Assembly: GCF_905475345.1 (NCBI RefSeq)
Contig: NC_066600.1
Coordinates: forward strand, 62,001 to 126,000
Direction of reading: 5' to 3'
Source of the DNA: Vespula vulgaris
Taxonomy: Eukaryota; Arthropoda; Insecta; Hymenoptera; Vespidae
Length of the DNA stretch: 64,000 nucleotides
This document shows positions 13,375 through 34,590 of this stretch, one piece after another. The notes under the pieces are model-generated. The model saw only the letters and a program-made list of their open reading frames with translations, was not told the DNA's origin and made no database searches. The position numbers were made by a program, and so were the translations under genes. Every line of letters starts with the position of its first letter. Position 1 is the stretch's first letter.

Positions 13375-13923
13375 GAAATTACGACATAAAAAGTTTTAAA
13401 AAATGAAGAACAAGAAAGAAAAGAAAAGATATACTTCTTAAAACGGAGACTGATTTGTCCTATTTCCAATGCACAAATTTCAAGTTCGTGAAAAAATTAT
13501 TGACGATTTCTTCGTTTTACATCGTGAATTCAGGACAATTGACAATTGATGAGAAAATTAATATGCGAAAAAGTCGTCGCGATTATTTTATATTTGTTTT
13601 ATGTTAAAAAAAAGAAGAAGTCGTATCTAGTGGCAGTAAATAAGTATTGAGTGAATATCGCATTAATATATTTCTAAAGCATCTCTTCCAAAGTTCGATA
13701 AGTGATATCGAATTTAAACCAGCAATTGATGGCTTGCCGCAAAACGAAAGGCATTTTCACAACCCCCTGTTCTTGATTTTCATCCAGGGCGGCATATTTC
13801 CATAGTTCTATTTTATCAAATTCTACACATACTACCTTTTTATACTTTTTGACATTTAAATGATCCAAAACGGATGAATAGACGAAACTATAAAAAAAAG
13901 AGATAAACCTAACCAAAGAAAGA

Positions 13924-16900
13924 ATGTCATTTTTATTAGCAACTTCGCAACTCGGCTACCTGACGAATAAGGAAAAGGAAGACTTTTTGTATTCAGACGA
14001 GGATGGAGAAAATTACAATTTCAAGGTGATGAAATTTATCCAAAAAAAAAAAATAAATAAATAAATAAATAAATAAATAAAAAAGAATAAATGTAATGGA
14101 AGAAAAAAAAAAGAAATACTTATACTATCATTATTATAATTTTTGGGGAGAAATTTTGGTATTATATTTTAATATGTGCGTATTTTTTAAATTTAAGTAC
14201 ATATCTGGAAATCGATTCAAGTACATAATAAAAGATGTGCAAAGAGAAAGATGCAGAGACGAGGAGGAACGTGCATGGTGTAGATTTGTAAAACAACAAG
14301 AATTAAACAGTAATATAAGGTAAAATATATGCAATGGCAGTATTCTGTCTTTTTTTTATTACTTCCTAGATGTAATATTATATGAGAAAGAGGCTATTAT
14401 TATTTATAGATAATAATACATTTATTTAGCACTAATGAGTATAACAGGGAAGATAGAGAATTAAGAAGATTGGAGGAAGATGCACTTCCGGAATATAAAT
14501 TAGGATCTTACGTAGAAGGCAGTAAAAGGAATGATCATAAATCTATTTATCCAGTAAATATACGATATTGTAATGCTTGAAAGAAAAACTTTGTTTATTA
14601 ATAACTTCATTCGTTCTTTCATGACATACTTTATTAATTAACAGATAAAAGAACACGGAGAAGAAAATTTTACAAACAGGATAACAGAAACAAAAAGCAA
14701 TGATACTATTACTATCGACATGGATCGGTCGATCTTAAGAGAAGATTTATTGCCATATATGAGATTTATAAAATCTAAAAGATCTTCAGATCTGAGAAGA
14801 ACTTCGTCTGATATTGTACAAAGCAAACATCCAAAACAAGACATAGTAGGCAATTTCGAATGCAATTCTACTCCAGAATTGAGCATAGAATATGAAAGCG
14901 ATAAAGAAGATAATATTTCTGTGCAACCAGATCCACTAACTGCGCATAGAATTGTAATAATGCAACAAAGGATTTCTGAATTGTTAGATGAAATCTCATT
15001 CAGATTAGACAGAATTCCACTGCCCGATGGTGACATAGACTTGAAACGGAGACAACAACGTGTTATGGAATTTTGTATAAGATTGTCGAGAAATTATTTA
15101 TACGATCTTACCAGATATGTCAATGACATTCAGAAACATATGCGCGCTATTTCACCATCTGCAAAGATAAAATCTGGTCGTAGAGGCATTACGTTTCACA
15201 TGCAGATTATTGAACAAAAATTGATAGCTTCTCATCAGTTATTATTGCATGGATTAACTGCTTATTGTAGGCATATTCCTTGTTCAATTCCGCAAGGTCA
15301 TTCTAAAAAAATTAAAGAACTATTAAAAGTAGTGACTGATTTGAAAGATATTTGTGATCATATTCAATTGACTAGAAATTATTTTGGCTCTGGAGATACC
15401 TGTACGTTACCACTGGTAAATAAACTCTTTCCAAGTAAACCAAAAAGAAAAAAAAAAAAAAAAAATAGATAAAGCACAGATAAGTTACATGCAATATACA
15501 TGTGAAACAGTAAACCTTGAAAAGCATAAAAAAACGTCAGATTTGAATTCGCTTACAGGTTCTCTAATTGCAGGAAAAAGAGACACAAGCCAAGTGTAAC
15601 GCTATTTTGTCTAAGTTGAAACTGAGTTCAGGAACTGAATCGCAATTAGATGATTATAATACAGTTTCAAATATAGTTATTCCACTAAATGTACCACGGG
15701 CAAGAAACCGTTCTAAACGTAAGAATTTGGAAACTCGATTGAGAATGTATAATAATATGGAAGCTAAAGCATATAAGAGCAATTTTAGAAGAAAATCCTC
15801 AGGTATATGATACGTTTGATAAACTTTTACAAGCTAATACTTTAACTATATTGATTTATAGCATGTCATATAAAGGATAAAAAAACTGATACACGTCATA
15901 ATAAAATTATTTATAACGAACATTTATCTTTACCGCAACAACCAAATTCTAGTCCAATTACGAATGCATTTTCTAAAGAAATTATCCAAGAAGATGACAC
16001 AAAGTATAAAACATCCTTGAAAGAAGATGATATTAAGACAATAATGGGAACAGTTCCTGTAGATTCTGATAATGTAAGATAATTTAGTGTAACATATAAT
16101 ATAACGATATAAAAAGATTATTTAATAAAAGGAAATTAAAAGATATCTACAAATATAGGATACCAACTTGGAAATACAATCCAAGCATACTAATAGATTG
16201 CTATTATCAAAAAAGGCAAAGGTCATGAAAGAGTCGCCTAATAAATTGTATAATGTAAAATTTTATAAAGGCGAGGCGAGACATAATAAATTAAGAAGTA
16301 GTCATTCAAATCATTATAATGATTCAATAAATAAGGTAATATGTATTACGAAATAATAGCTTTTCCATTTAATTTATTTTCTAACAGATGCAAATGATTT
16401 TTATTATAGATAAATGATTCAGCAACTTCCGACGAAGTATTGTTTGAATTTCTTCCAAAGTATCAATCTTTTCAAGATTTTAATAATAAAGATATTTCAA
16501 ATGGCGATTTTAGAAATCACATACCGAAGAAACATTCTGTATCAAAAAGGTAAAGGTTAAACGCAATTATGTGTCGTATTTTGATATTGTTAAATAGATC
16601 TTTTCAACTTAAAACAGCAAAAAAGAGATCAATAAGGATAGAAGAAACATGAATTTGGTTTGTCTCTCATCTTTGGATAACATATCCAACGAACGTACAT
16701 GTTGTAATGCTATGAGTCACCTGGACAACCATAAAAGTGTGAGTATGATATAGACGCAACAATGAAAATACAATATGCTTTGACAGAAATTTCACTGTCA
16801 AATTTTTTTTTTTTTACTATCAAATAAGTACATAAAAACAAAGAAAAGAAAAAGAAAAAAACATTTTACAGCAGAATAGTCTCATCCAATTATTTATTTC

Positions 16901-17233
16901 TAAAGAAACTGAAGCGAAATTTTTGAAATATAGAATCGAATACTATCATTTATTTAAATGTAGTCCGATGTATTCTAACAAAACGCAAAATAAGCCATGG
17001 AATATTGTGGCATGGTAAATATATAGTCATTTTCTTTATATATATATCTTATATCATTTTGATACGAAGTATAGATAAATTAATACGCATTACAAATAAT
17101 AATTTTGAGCTTTCATTTTTCAAATAGGATTTCTGATAAACTTGTGGATGAATTAATTAACGAAATTGCAAAGGAACTAGAAATGCAAGATATAATCCAA
17201 AAAATGTATCAACTAGAATTTAAAGAATTTTAA
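13924..17233 (+). CDS. Uncharacterised 748-residue protein, possibly centrosomal
   Basis: Eleven exons: 13924-14025, 14198-14319, 14430-14553, 14645-15415, 15574-15802, 15862-16073, 16159-16335, 16410-16549, 16618-16738, 16872-17014 and 17128-17233. All phases agree. The protein opens MSFLLATSQLGYLTNKEKED. It has a basic/acidic coiled segment at ~45-85 and a helical block in exon 4 (ISELLDEISFRLDRI, then a conserved-looking region with RLSRNYLYDLTRYVNDI). Long Ser/Lys/Asn-rich stretches follow. A compact C-terminus contains WISDKLVDELINEIAKELE. That architecture recalls the centriolar-satellite protein moonraker (KIAA0753), but I could not confirm homology. AATAAA at 17382-17387 is a likely poly(A) signal. 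The gene is certain to be spliced and coding; the name is not. Confidence 0.82.
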
Positions 17234-17878
17234 TATATACGTATACACACGCACACGCACGCACATTTATATATGACATATTTCTCCCAGATATATTAAT
17301 TACGTATGATAACAAAAAAGAATTATATTTATTTGAAAAGCACAAAAATTTGGAATGTTTTTACACGTACGTTACTTTTATAAATAAAACATTGATATTT
17401 TAAATAGTAGTTTTACTTCGTATATGTTTATTTTGTTTTCCCCTTTATTTTCAGTTCTTTCAGCGAATATATGTAGAAATATGACGTATAAAATTGTATT
17501 TTAAGAAGGGGACTTATTTATATAAATCTTTTAGTTATCTATAAAACAACGTGAAAGATCAAATTCGTTTTCATTTTTTAATTGACATTAGTATTTCGCG
17601 CGAAAAGATCCAAGTGTAAATAAAGTAGTTCGAATTTCGTTCACGTTTGATCATGTGGCATATAGTACACATAATCAAGCACAATCGATCGCAGCGCTGA
17701 TAGCAAAGCAGTACGATTACGTGCTGTTGATGCGTCGCAATCGTGCGAGGGACACTAGTTCGTTTTCCAGAGGTTTTGATGAAACGTAAATTTCGTAAGT
17801 TATAATTAAATAGCAAATTTGGCATATGGCACTACTCTCGTAATATGTTTGTGATAATATAATGATACATTCTACAAT
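17234..17878. other. Intergenic: 3' UTR of the 11-exon gene and promoter of the LYR/MTRFR unit
   Basis: Contains the poly(A) signal AATAAA at 17382-17387 and AT-rich DNA, then a more mixed stretch (17640-17780) likely to include the promoter of the downstream two-gene unit. No supported gene. Confidence 0.55.
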
Positions 17879-18188
17879 ATGAGAATTACAATTTTAAAAC
17901 TTTATAAAGATTTATTACGTTACGGTGAACAGTTAAGATTTACGGATAAAAAATATTATCGACAGAAAATACGAGAAGAGTTTAGACAAAATAAAACTCT
18001 GATTGAAGCGGCAGATATCGACTTTCAATTAAAGGTAATTTTATCGTAAGAATTCTTTTGAGGAATATTATTTTGAAACGAATGTAAGCAAAGCATAATT
18101 TATAAAATTGAATGTTATCGCGTTACTGTTTTATATGCTTATGTTTCAGAAAGGATTGATGTTATTGAAAAGTCGAAGAGTAATGTAA
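17879..18188 (+). CDS. LYR-motif mitochondrial microprotein (MIEF1-MP/L0R8F8-like)
   Basis: Two exons, 17879-18034 and 18150-18188, encode 64 residues. The LYR-type signature is LYKDLLRYGEQLRFTDKKYY, followed by REEFRQN and a terminal KKGLMLL. This closely follows the human MIEF1 microprotein (70 residues), which has LYR, RYTD and REFRKN at the same spacing. LYR proteins bind mitochondrial acyl carrier protein through this helix; the human microprotein sits with MALSU1 and acyl carrier protein on the assembling large mitoribosomal subunit. In vertebrates it is made from an upstream frame in the MIEF1 mRNA. Here the next frame, 47 bases downstream, is MTRFR instead. The start is the first ATG compatible with the family; there is no obvious long presequence. 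LYRM2 is a less likely identity. Confidence 0.85.
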
Positions 18189-18235
18189 CCTAAAAGGTAC
18201 ATTACGAAAATTTATCAAAATAAGATACGTTCAAA

Positions 18236-18796
18236 ATGAATATACACGTTAATGCTTTATTTTCACGCGTACCGTCTATTTTGAGTAAACGTTCATTATT
18301 TTATGACGTATTTCAATGCATCGATAAAAGAATACTTCTTTTTCATATACCTAGTTGTTGCAACAAGGATAAGGAAATGAAGCTTCACCACGCGCAACGT
18401 ACAAGTTCCTACGATCAAGTACGTCTGAAATCGTTTAAACGTTATTTGGATTATTCGAAAGTACCGACCATCGATGAGAATGAACTTGAGGAAAGATTTG
18501 TAAAAGGAAGCGGTCCAGGTGGTCAAGCAACTAATAAAACAAACAATGCTGTAACTTTGAAACATAAACCAACGGGGATCGTTGTAAAATGCCATGAAAC
18601 AAGAAGTTTATGGATTAATCAGAAACGCGCGCGAGAGATAATGATCACCAAACTGGACAATTTATTAAATGGCGATCAATCGATCGAAAGTCAAGAACGC
18701 GTGCTTAGTAAAAAGATGTTAATAAAGAAACGACAAAGGCAGAAGAAACTATCCGATTTAAAGAAGTCGTTTAAAGAACGCGAAGGACTCGTATGA
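18236..18796 (+). CDS. MTRFR: Mitochondrial translation release factor in rescue (MTRFR/C12orf65)
   Basis: Single-exon frame of 186 residues; human MTRFR is 166. The N-terminal ~50 residues are basic and hydrophobic, in keeping with a mitochondrial presequence. The core begins at DYSKVPTIDENELEERFVKG and contains the catalytic GGQ in GSGPGGQATNKTNNAV. The VVKCHETRS segment and a Lys/Arg-rich tail follow, as in class I release-factor-like rescue proteins. It lacks codon-recognition domains, as the family does. MTRFR hydrolyses the peptidyl-tRNA left on stalled mitoribosomal large subunits. It starts 47 bases after the stop of the LYR microprotein, on the same strand and with no recognisable promoter between, so a shared mRNA is likely. 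AATAAA occurs just after the stop (18800-18805) and again at 18858-18870. Confidence 0.95.
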   Translation: MNIHVNALFSRVPSILSKRSLFYDVFQCIDKRILLFHIPSCCNKDKEMKLHHAQRTSSYDQVRLKSFKRYLDYSKVPTIDENELEERFVKGSGPGGQATNKTNNAVTLKHKPTGIVVKCHETRSLWINQKRAREIMITKLDNLLNGDQSIESQERVLSKKMLIKKRQRQKKLSDLKKSFKEREGLV

Positions 18797-19676
18797 ATCA
18801 ATAAAGAATCTCTATCGTTGAAAATTCATCTTGCATCGTTGATATGTAGTAGACAAAAATAAACAATAAAGTCTCATTGACATTGACGAAATAATCGAAC
18901 TTTGAATCAACTCGCATTTCGTCGCTTACGTCGGTGGTAAAAAGCTAAAATTTCTAAGATGGAATCGGTCGAAAAAGAAAGAACGGTACTTTATTGAAAA
19001 ATTCGTATCTTTAATAATAATTTTTCTTGTTGAACTCACGAGAAACTTACATATTTCCACTTGAAATAAAATAATTAGGGTTTTTCCTTTTTTTTTTCTT
19101 TTCGTTTTCCTCCGAGGATTTACAGTGTTACCTTGAATAATGCGAAGCATAAACAGAATATGATTATACATATTATAAAGCTGTATGCAGTCTCGTGCAC
19201 TTAAAGAATCTCTTCTCTTTAGTCACATATGTTCCAGAAATACCGTTTATATAATACATGGAATATTTTTGTACCTGTTACAAACATTATGATATAAACG
19301 AAAAAGCCGCTGTGAGAGTGGAAATGAGTGTGTGTGTGTGGGAGGGGGAGGGGATAACGCGTATAGAAAAAAGAAACTCACATTAATTCCGAGAACATCC
19401 AAGACCGCATTCGACGAATGTACAAGAAGTTTGACGACGCGATGTCGCGTGTACCGTCAAGAGATATCAAGTAAGGGTATTACTAAGATTTTACGTGTCA
19501 GTAATGTTAAATACTATATACTACATAGACGAATACTATATTACACATAATTTACATGGGTAAATAAAATTTCAAAATTCCAGCGCCTCTTGGTGGCAAG
19601 AAGAAGGAGCGGCGGCATAAAAGAGGACTCCGATTTCGAAATTTCACGGTAGCGTAGGCGCGATTTATTCGAGATT
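18797..19676. other. Convergent interval between MTRFR and chiffon
   Basis: Holds the 3' UTRs of two genes that run toward each other. A short G/T-rich tract is at 19325-19355. The small plus-strand frame at 19332-19550 shows no recognisable family and is not annotated. Confidence 0.55.
18858..18870 (+). terminator. Poly(A) signals for MTRFR
   Basis: Two AATAAA hexamers (18858-18863 and 18865-18870) lie about 60 bases after the MTRFR stop; another is at 18800-18805. A plausible shared cleavage signal for the two-gene transcript. Confidence 0.6.
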
Positions 19677-28520
<8,844 letters not shown>

Positions 28521-29419
28521 ACTCGGAGGAGTAACGCATAACATCACAGTAACGCGTTTGCATGTCCACTACCGAAAACTGAATGTCAAATAACATCACT
28601 TGTACCAAGCATTCAAATTCTAGCTAAGCTTGTAAGGAACGTAATTTTCATATTTGCCGAACCGTGAATCTCCGTGCTGCTTTCAATACACATACGATAG
28701 GTATACTGGCATACACGAAGGTCTACGACCTGAAGTAGGACGAGGTTGATTCACAGAAGGAGCGGACCGAACGGCGCTAATATTCAAAGAATCCCAGGTG
28801 TGACAACTGTAAGCAGAAGAATGATTTTTATCATTGGAATTGAAAGGAACGCACCTTCTCTTTATACGAATATAGTTAGTTTCCTTTTGATCAAAATGCG
28901 AGAGGAAATCTAAGGAAATTATGCAAGAGAATATTTCATAATGCAGATAAATAATAGATTTAATTTTATCTCTATTTTCATCGTATCTCTTGATAGTATC
29001 TCTAGTATGATTTATTGAAATTATAATTAAATAATGATATATGCTATTTTTAAAATCTGTTAGATTCAATTTGTATGTTACCTTCGTCCGATTATGATAC
29101 TATTAAAGATTTCCAAAGATGTAAGATCTATATTTTACAGATATATTTGTGCAAATACAAAGTAATTTTGTTATCCGAATTTATTAATGATTTAAAATAC
29201 ATTTGATTTTCTTTTATTTTTTATTTATTTATTTTTATTTTTTATTTTTTTATTATAATACCTTTATAACAACTTAATAAGAAATAGATGAAGAATCTTA
29301 CAGATCTATCTAATATCATATAATAATCTTTTATAAAAAATATTGCAATTATCATAATCTTGAATTGCGTTTCTGCGAATGAAAATTATATTTATTGCTA
29401 TTAGCGCATTATATCAGTT
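28521..29419. other. Intergenic between chiffon start and SLC10 stop
   Basis: The chiffon promoter should be here. A 128-codon minus-strand frame at 28683-29069 shows no family signature. AT-rich toward 29200-29300, with the probable SLC10 3' UTR. Confidence 0.5.
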
Positions 29420-31253
29420 TTAATGCAAATTGGTTTGTAGGGCAGTGGTAATAGGCTCTGCACAACATTCAGAATTTTCTAAAGATTCAGAAGCGTTTGT
29501 AACCTTTTGTTGCCTACGTTTATAATTAAATATTACTTTTACTATATATAAAATTATTAATGGTATCGGGGTCATTATGGCGGATGACACTGGTACAACT
29601 GAAAAAAAAAGAGAAGAAAAGAAAAAGGAAATTCGTTGAAAAATTATAATCGACAACCATCGTGTATTTTCATGTCTAACTTACCTGTGGTTAAATCATC
29701 GGCAGGTGGTTTTAAAGTAAATCTAAGTAAAAAAATAGCGACGCCTGTATTTTGTATTCCTGTTTCAATTGCTATTGCTATAATATCTGGCCGAGATTGT
29801 TTAAAGATTAAAGATACCAACATACCAAAAATAAATCCCAACCATGGCAAACCCATGCCTGCTAATACTATCTAAAAATTTGCAGTTTATATTATATCGT
29901 GCATTTTAATTATATGACATTCATATAAAACAGATTTTTAAAAGCTCACCTTCCACGAAAATAATTTGAATAAATATAGATTGGTAAGGATAGCAAATAC
30001 AACGATAAATATTATAAGAATTGCTGAAAATGGTTTCATTATTCGTATCATTAACTTGCACAGTTTTGGTAATTTCTTTTGTATAAGAAATCCTATTAAT
30101 AAAGGGATTATAAGACCAACTGCAAACATTGCGATACGATCGTAAGGTATGGCAAGTTCTCCACGTTCAAAAATATGTTTGCCTAAGGTAAATACCCAAA
30201 ATGGCATAAACCCTGTATATAATGAAACATACGATCATGTAAACACTTTATACATATAACTATGCGACGTTCTTTTGTTGCGCGTGTGTGCGCACGCGCG
30301 CGCGCGCTTGCGACGCATTCAAATTATACACACATACGTACGCGCGCGTGTATTTATATATATCTACACATGTTAAATTACCAAAAGCAAGTATAGTGCA
30401 TATTGTAGTCATAGTGACAGAAAGATTTAAATTTCCATCTAATAATATGGTCCAAATATTTGATGCTCCACCGCTTGGACTTATCCCTGTGAAAAACATG
30501 CCTAATTGTAGTTCAGGCTGTTCAGGAAATAAACAATATCCGATACCATAACTCAACTGCGAAAAGAATATTATACTATGAATAATAGTTAAGCGAATTT
30601 GACCCGATCACTTTTATCTTTATTAGACATGTTACCAAAGGCATAAAGAAGAATTGACAAAAGCATCCTATAGCAGGACCAATAGGTTTCTTTAATGTTT
30701 TTCTACATAGTTCCCAATCCATAGCACAGCCAAAATTAATATAGAGAATAGATACAAGTATCGCAACGCTCGCAGTAAATATCTTGTCTATTGTTCGCTG
30801 ATAACGTACTACCGTTACAGAAAGAATATCTTTGCTGTCTTCTATGTTCTAAAAAGATAAATTTTAAACAATTGATATTACTTAAAATTCGTATTGCGAT
30901 ATCTAGATAAAATAACTCACCTTATCTTTCATAAGGTATAATTTAATTTTTGTGGTACCCAAGAAGATACCAGTGATGTTAAGTATTCCATCGAAATGAT
31001 GGCTATTATTTTGAGTAATAACGCCATTAATTGTTGCAATATTGGTCGATGCGCTTATATAATCAAAACTGAAGTTTTCTGGATTTGTTGAAACGATAAA
31101 AACAGAGAATGGAATAGTCTTTGTTTCTTCCATCGTTAAGGTGATGGAATTGGTTAAATTTACAAACCATTTTTCTACCATAACTTGTTCCGCCAGGATT
31201 TGATGTAAAAAAAAGAACCATGTTATAAGGATGAACATCCTTATCCACTGCAT
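29420..31253 (-). CDS. SLC10-family (sodium/bile-acid symporter-like) membrane transporter
   Basis: Six exons, 30921-31253, 30636-30848, 30382-30556, 29950-30212, 29685-29871 and 29420-29598, give 449 residues with matching phases. An N-terminal signal-like segment (MFILITWFFFLHQILA) leads into a ~85-residue extracellular domain with several N-glycosylation sequons (NLT, NFS, NNS, NIT). The conserved SLC10 core then follows: FGCAMDW, then LGMFFTGISPSGGASNIWT, which carries the GxxPGG-type substrate motif, and ETGIQNTGVA, the family's signature ion-binding helix. About nine hydrophobic segments are visible. A large extracellular N-terminus is typical of the SLC10A3/A5-like branch rather than the bile-acid uptake carriers NTCP and ASBT. 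Substrate cannot be read from sequence. It lies tandem with chiffon, without evident functional link. Confidence 0.9.
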
Positions 31254-31295
31254 GATTAAAGATATAATAATAATTGTAATTAGGAATTCTAACAG

Positions 31296-31340
<45 letters not shown>

Positions 31341-31918
31341 GAAGCCATATGTTAAAAGTTTATCAGTATTATATAAAGGTTGTACTCATGCATGTACCAG
31401 TTTAATTTGTTTGCATGATGGATAAAAAATATTTTATACGAACAAGTAGTAAAATATCTAGGTAAGTAAATATCCGATTTTGACAATTTAATTCGATTAA
31501 GCAAACGTATTCGCGTCAAGATCGCGGTAAAGTTATTGTAAGGTAAATGTTAATTGACATTAACGCGTCGTGTATTTAAATAAACAAGTATAGATCTTTT
31601 ACATTCCAATGTTATGCATATGACACTAAATCGATTCATTATCGTGTGTATGAAAAATGGATGGGAACATTATAATTATAGTCTCACCTGTTTAATTTAT
31701 ATAGAGTGAGAAAGATTCTAGAAACAATAAGATCCTATTTGATAAAATGTTCTTTGCTATGTTGGTAAATATACTTGATAATACCGATATCTTATAAACT
31801 GCATGATTGCATTTATACTCTGGTTACTTCAATGATGCAAGCGTGCGATATATTCATATCCACGCGTCAGATTATCGTATTAATTTAACGGTACTTGGAT
31901 TTTACAACGTTTCCAATA

Positions 31919-31975
<57 letters not shown>

Positions 31976-32603
31976 TCCCTCCTCTCACACTCTCTCCCTT
32001 TTACCCCCCCTCTCTCTATTATAGTTCATTATATTTGACATTATATTTTATAAATCTGTAAAAGAGCTCTACAGCAGAAGATAAACTGACTTGACTTATT
32101 TGCATCTTTATTTAATCGTATTTCATTTATCTATCTTGTTATTTCATTTCTGAAAAGATTTATCAGTTATATATTAAGCATAAAAAGAAGATAATTATTC
32201 TCAGACGTGCAAAGAACGAGAGAGGAAAGATAATTTCAAATCGATACTGTGAATCGAGCTTTAAGTGTGCGCGATATATGTATTTACAAAGTAGTTGAGG
32301 TTTTTAATTCATAAACACATTCCTATTGGTCGAACTCTTTCGATCACGGTTCCAACCATATCGGATTGTAATGTACACATACGTAAATATGCGATGAACT
32401 CTAAGATAAAATGTAAATAACATTCATTTCAAAGATAAAATTGACGAAAAAACATTTATATCGCGCTTGCGCAATAATCTCTTTCTCTCTGCTGCGCGAA
32501 AAGAAGAAAGAGAAGGGGAAATCCACTTGTCAGTTGACTCGGAATGGGTGATGTAGTAGAATGGTGAGTAGGTGTGTAATGGTCGGATATATCGAGGCGC
32601 GCG
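31254..32603. other. Divergent intergenic region between SLC10 and TMED genes
   Basis: Holds both promoters. Contains a (GT)n tract at 31300-31334 and a (CT)n tract at 31921-31971. No supported gene. Confidence 0.55.
31921..31971. repeat. (CT)n microsatellite
   Basis: About 50 bases of CT dinucleotides followed by a pyrimidine-rich stretch to about 32018. Confidence 0.95.
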
Positions 32604-34056
32604 ATGTCTTCTTTTCTCGTTCGAAATCTAATTTTCATAGCGATAATCGGTTTAGCGAAATGCGAAACAGATAGACCGTGGTACGAAACTCTACCCGCAG
32701 TGGCAATGGACTACAAGGTGCATATCGATGCCGGAAAGGAGGATTGCTATTTCCAATTCGTAAATCCAGGCGCAACTTTCTACGTCAGCTTCCAGGTACA
32801 CGGTCTCCTTTCGGTGCTTCGATGCATAACCTCTTGGGATAATGTGATTCTTCTGTAAATAAAACACCACTGAGTTATATATGTTGAGAGTGGAAAGATG
32901 TGCGCTGCGTGAAAGTCTAAGGAGGATGACTGATGGTTAGTCGGAATGACAATTGAGTTATTAACCATATGGTTCCTTTTAGAAACGTACCACAAGTACG
33001 TTCGATGAGTTTCTTGAAAAATAATTAACATTTTCGAGTATCAATATCTGTGCAATCCGCCATTTTTATTTGTTCGCTTATACCGAACGTAACAACTACA
33101 TATGTTTATTTGTACACGTGCGAATGTATCCATCTATTTTTTTTTGTGTGTGTGTTTCCGTTTGTATATGGTCACGTAGGAAGTTAATAAAATATTATAT
33201 ATTTTAATATACAAGATGGAATCGCGTATGATCATAACCGATATCGATATTTATCATTGCGAATAGAAGCGCAGCTACATCGTCAAATAAGGCAGTTACC
33301 TGAACGAATCATGGACGAAGAAAGGTTTATATCGTTTATTGCCTTTCTTTAAGAGAGATTTATCATTAAATACAGGTACTACGTGGCGGAGATGGAAAGG
33401 CCGGATTTGCAGTGAGAAATCCGGAAGGTGTGATCGTTCATCCGTACCAATGGAGAACTGACGTGGATTATCAGGATCAGTCAGTTACCGGAGGTTATTA
33501 TAGCGTTTGCATCGACAATCAATTTTCCAGATTTGCCCCGAAATTGGTGAATTTGTATATCACAGTTATCAGGTATAAAATGGTTTGGAAAGCTTGTATT
33601 CGTTCTCGACGAACAATATTCTGTCTGGTGACATTGAAGATATTTTTTTTCCATTTCGTTAGGTACGATCAATGGGAGAAGTACACAAAGGAATTGGAGG
33701 AGTTAAATCTGTCGGTCGAAAATTTCACGGTACGTAGTAAAAAGAGAACTTGACTATTTTGCTTTCTAACCTCAATACCTTTTCCAAGCTCTTTCGAATA
33801 ATATATCTGCTTCTTTTTTTTCCAGAGTACATTGAGAGGCGTGGAGAAAAACATTAATGACATATTGCAAACGCAACATTTGAGCCGTAGCCGAGAAGCA
33901 AGAGATTTAAATCTGCTTCTGGACAATAATTTTTACGTTCAAACGTGGTCCATCGCGCAAATAATTGTTATTACAGTGACTACCGTGATACAGGTTTACT
34001 TTGTTAAGAGATTGTTTGAAGTCAGACCATCGAGATATTCGAAAGCAAGCCTCTGA
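32604..34056 (+). CDS. TMED/p24-family cargo receptor (TMED1/5-like)
   Basis: Four exons, 32604-32795, 33376-33572, 33663-33729 and 33826-34056, encode 228 residues. A signal peptide (MSSFLVRNLIFIAIIGLAKC) precedes a GOLD domain: VHIDAGKEDCYFQFV, then FRV-type strands with GGYYSVCIDNQFSRF. The two Cys of the GOLD disulfide (EDCYF and YSVCID) are present. A short coiled coil (TLRGVEKNINDILQTQ) and one C-terminal membrane helix (IIVITVTTVIQVYFV) follow. p24 proteins cycle between ER and Golgi in COPII/COPI vesicles. The cytosolic tail (KRLFEVRPSRYSKASL) keeps the F of the ER-exit motif but lacks a C-terminal dilysine COPI signal. Subfamily is suggested by similarity to TMED1/5 and is less certain than membership of the family. 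Confidence 0.92.
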
Positions 34057-34590
34057 TTACTGAATGAGAATGCGATGGGAAGACGACGATGTCCGCTGTT
34101 TTATATTTTGCCGTTTTCTTTATGGCGATAATAATGGTCGGATATCGAATCTTACCGATGTTTTCGTTTAAATCTGTTATACAAACTATTGTATCTTTGT
34201 ATGATTCCTATATACGAGCGTGTAATTTTAACGCGCAAATTTAATTCAAAAGTTTTCTATATTTTTGATAAAATTTGAAATGTTTTAATTCAACGTATTT
34301 ACACGTCACGTTACCACCACGTTTACTCTTCTCACAATACTCTTCTCGTAGAATCGATGCTGTAATTGAAGTAAGACTGTACCGTTATCTCGATAAGCAA
34401 ACATTCCACTTGTCGTTTGAACGTTAAACGTGTTTTGACTGTACTTCACAATAAGTTATATCATGATAACAAGGAGAGCGATATAGATTTATTGAATGGT
34501 GTCCTATTAAATTACATTTAAAATGTACATAAACGTACGAACAATAAATGCAGACATACTTTTGTTACGACACTTCTGCAGACGATCTCC
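34057..34590. other. Convergent interval between TMED and ephexin genes
   Basis: Contains the 3' UTRs of two genes that run toward each other. AATAAA-like hexamers occur near 34543. No gene seen. Confidence 0.55.

Larger units (their letters stand above)
11957..13923. other. Divergent intergenic region between the CCDC74-like gene and the 11-exon gene
   Basis: Contains a CCAAT-type element (ATTGG near 12842) with an AAGATGGCG motif at about 12861, a cluster of E2F-like sites (13081-13301) and an inverted repeat (13331-13374). Two small minus-strand frames, 13000-13290 (96 codons) and 13674-13916 (80 codons), are not clearly genes. The rest is AT-rich. Confidence 0.55.

Noticed and set aside
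28683..29069. 128-codon minus-strand frame between SLC10 and chiffon
   Set aside because: No domain, no matching splice partners, AT-rich first half; likely chance.
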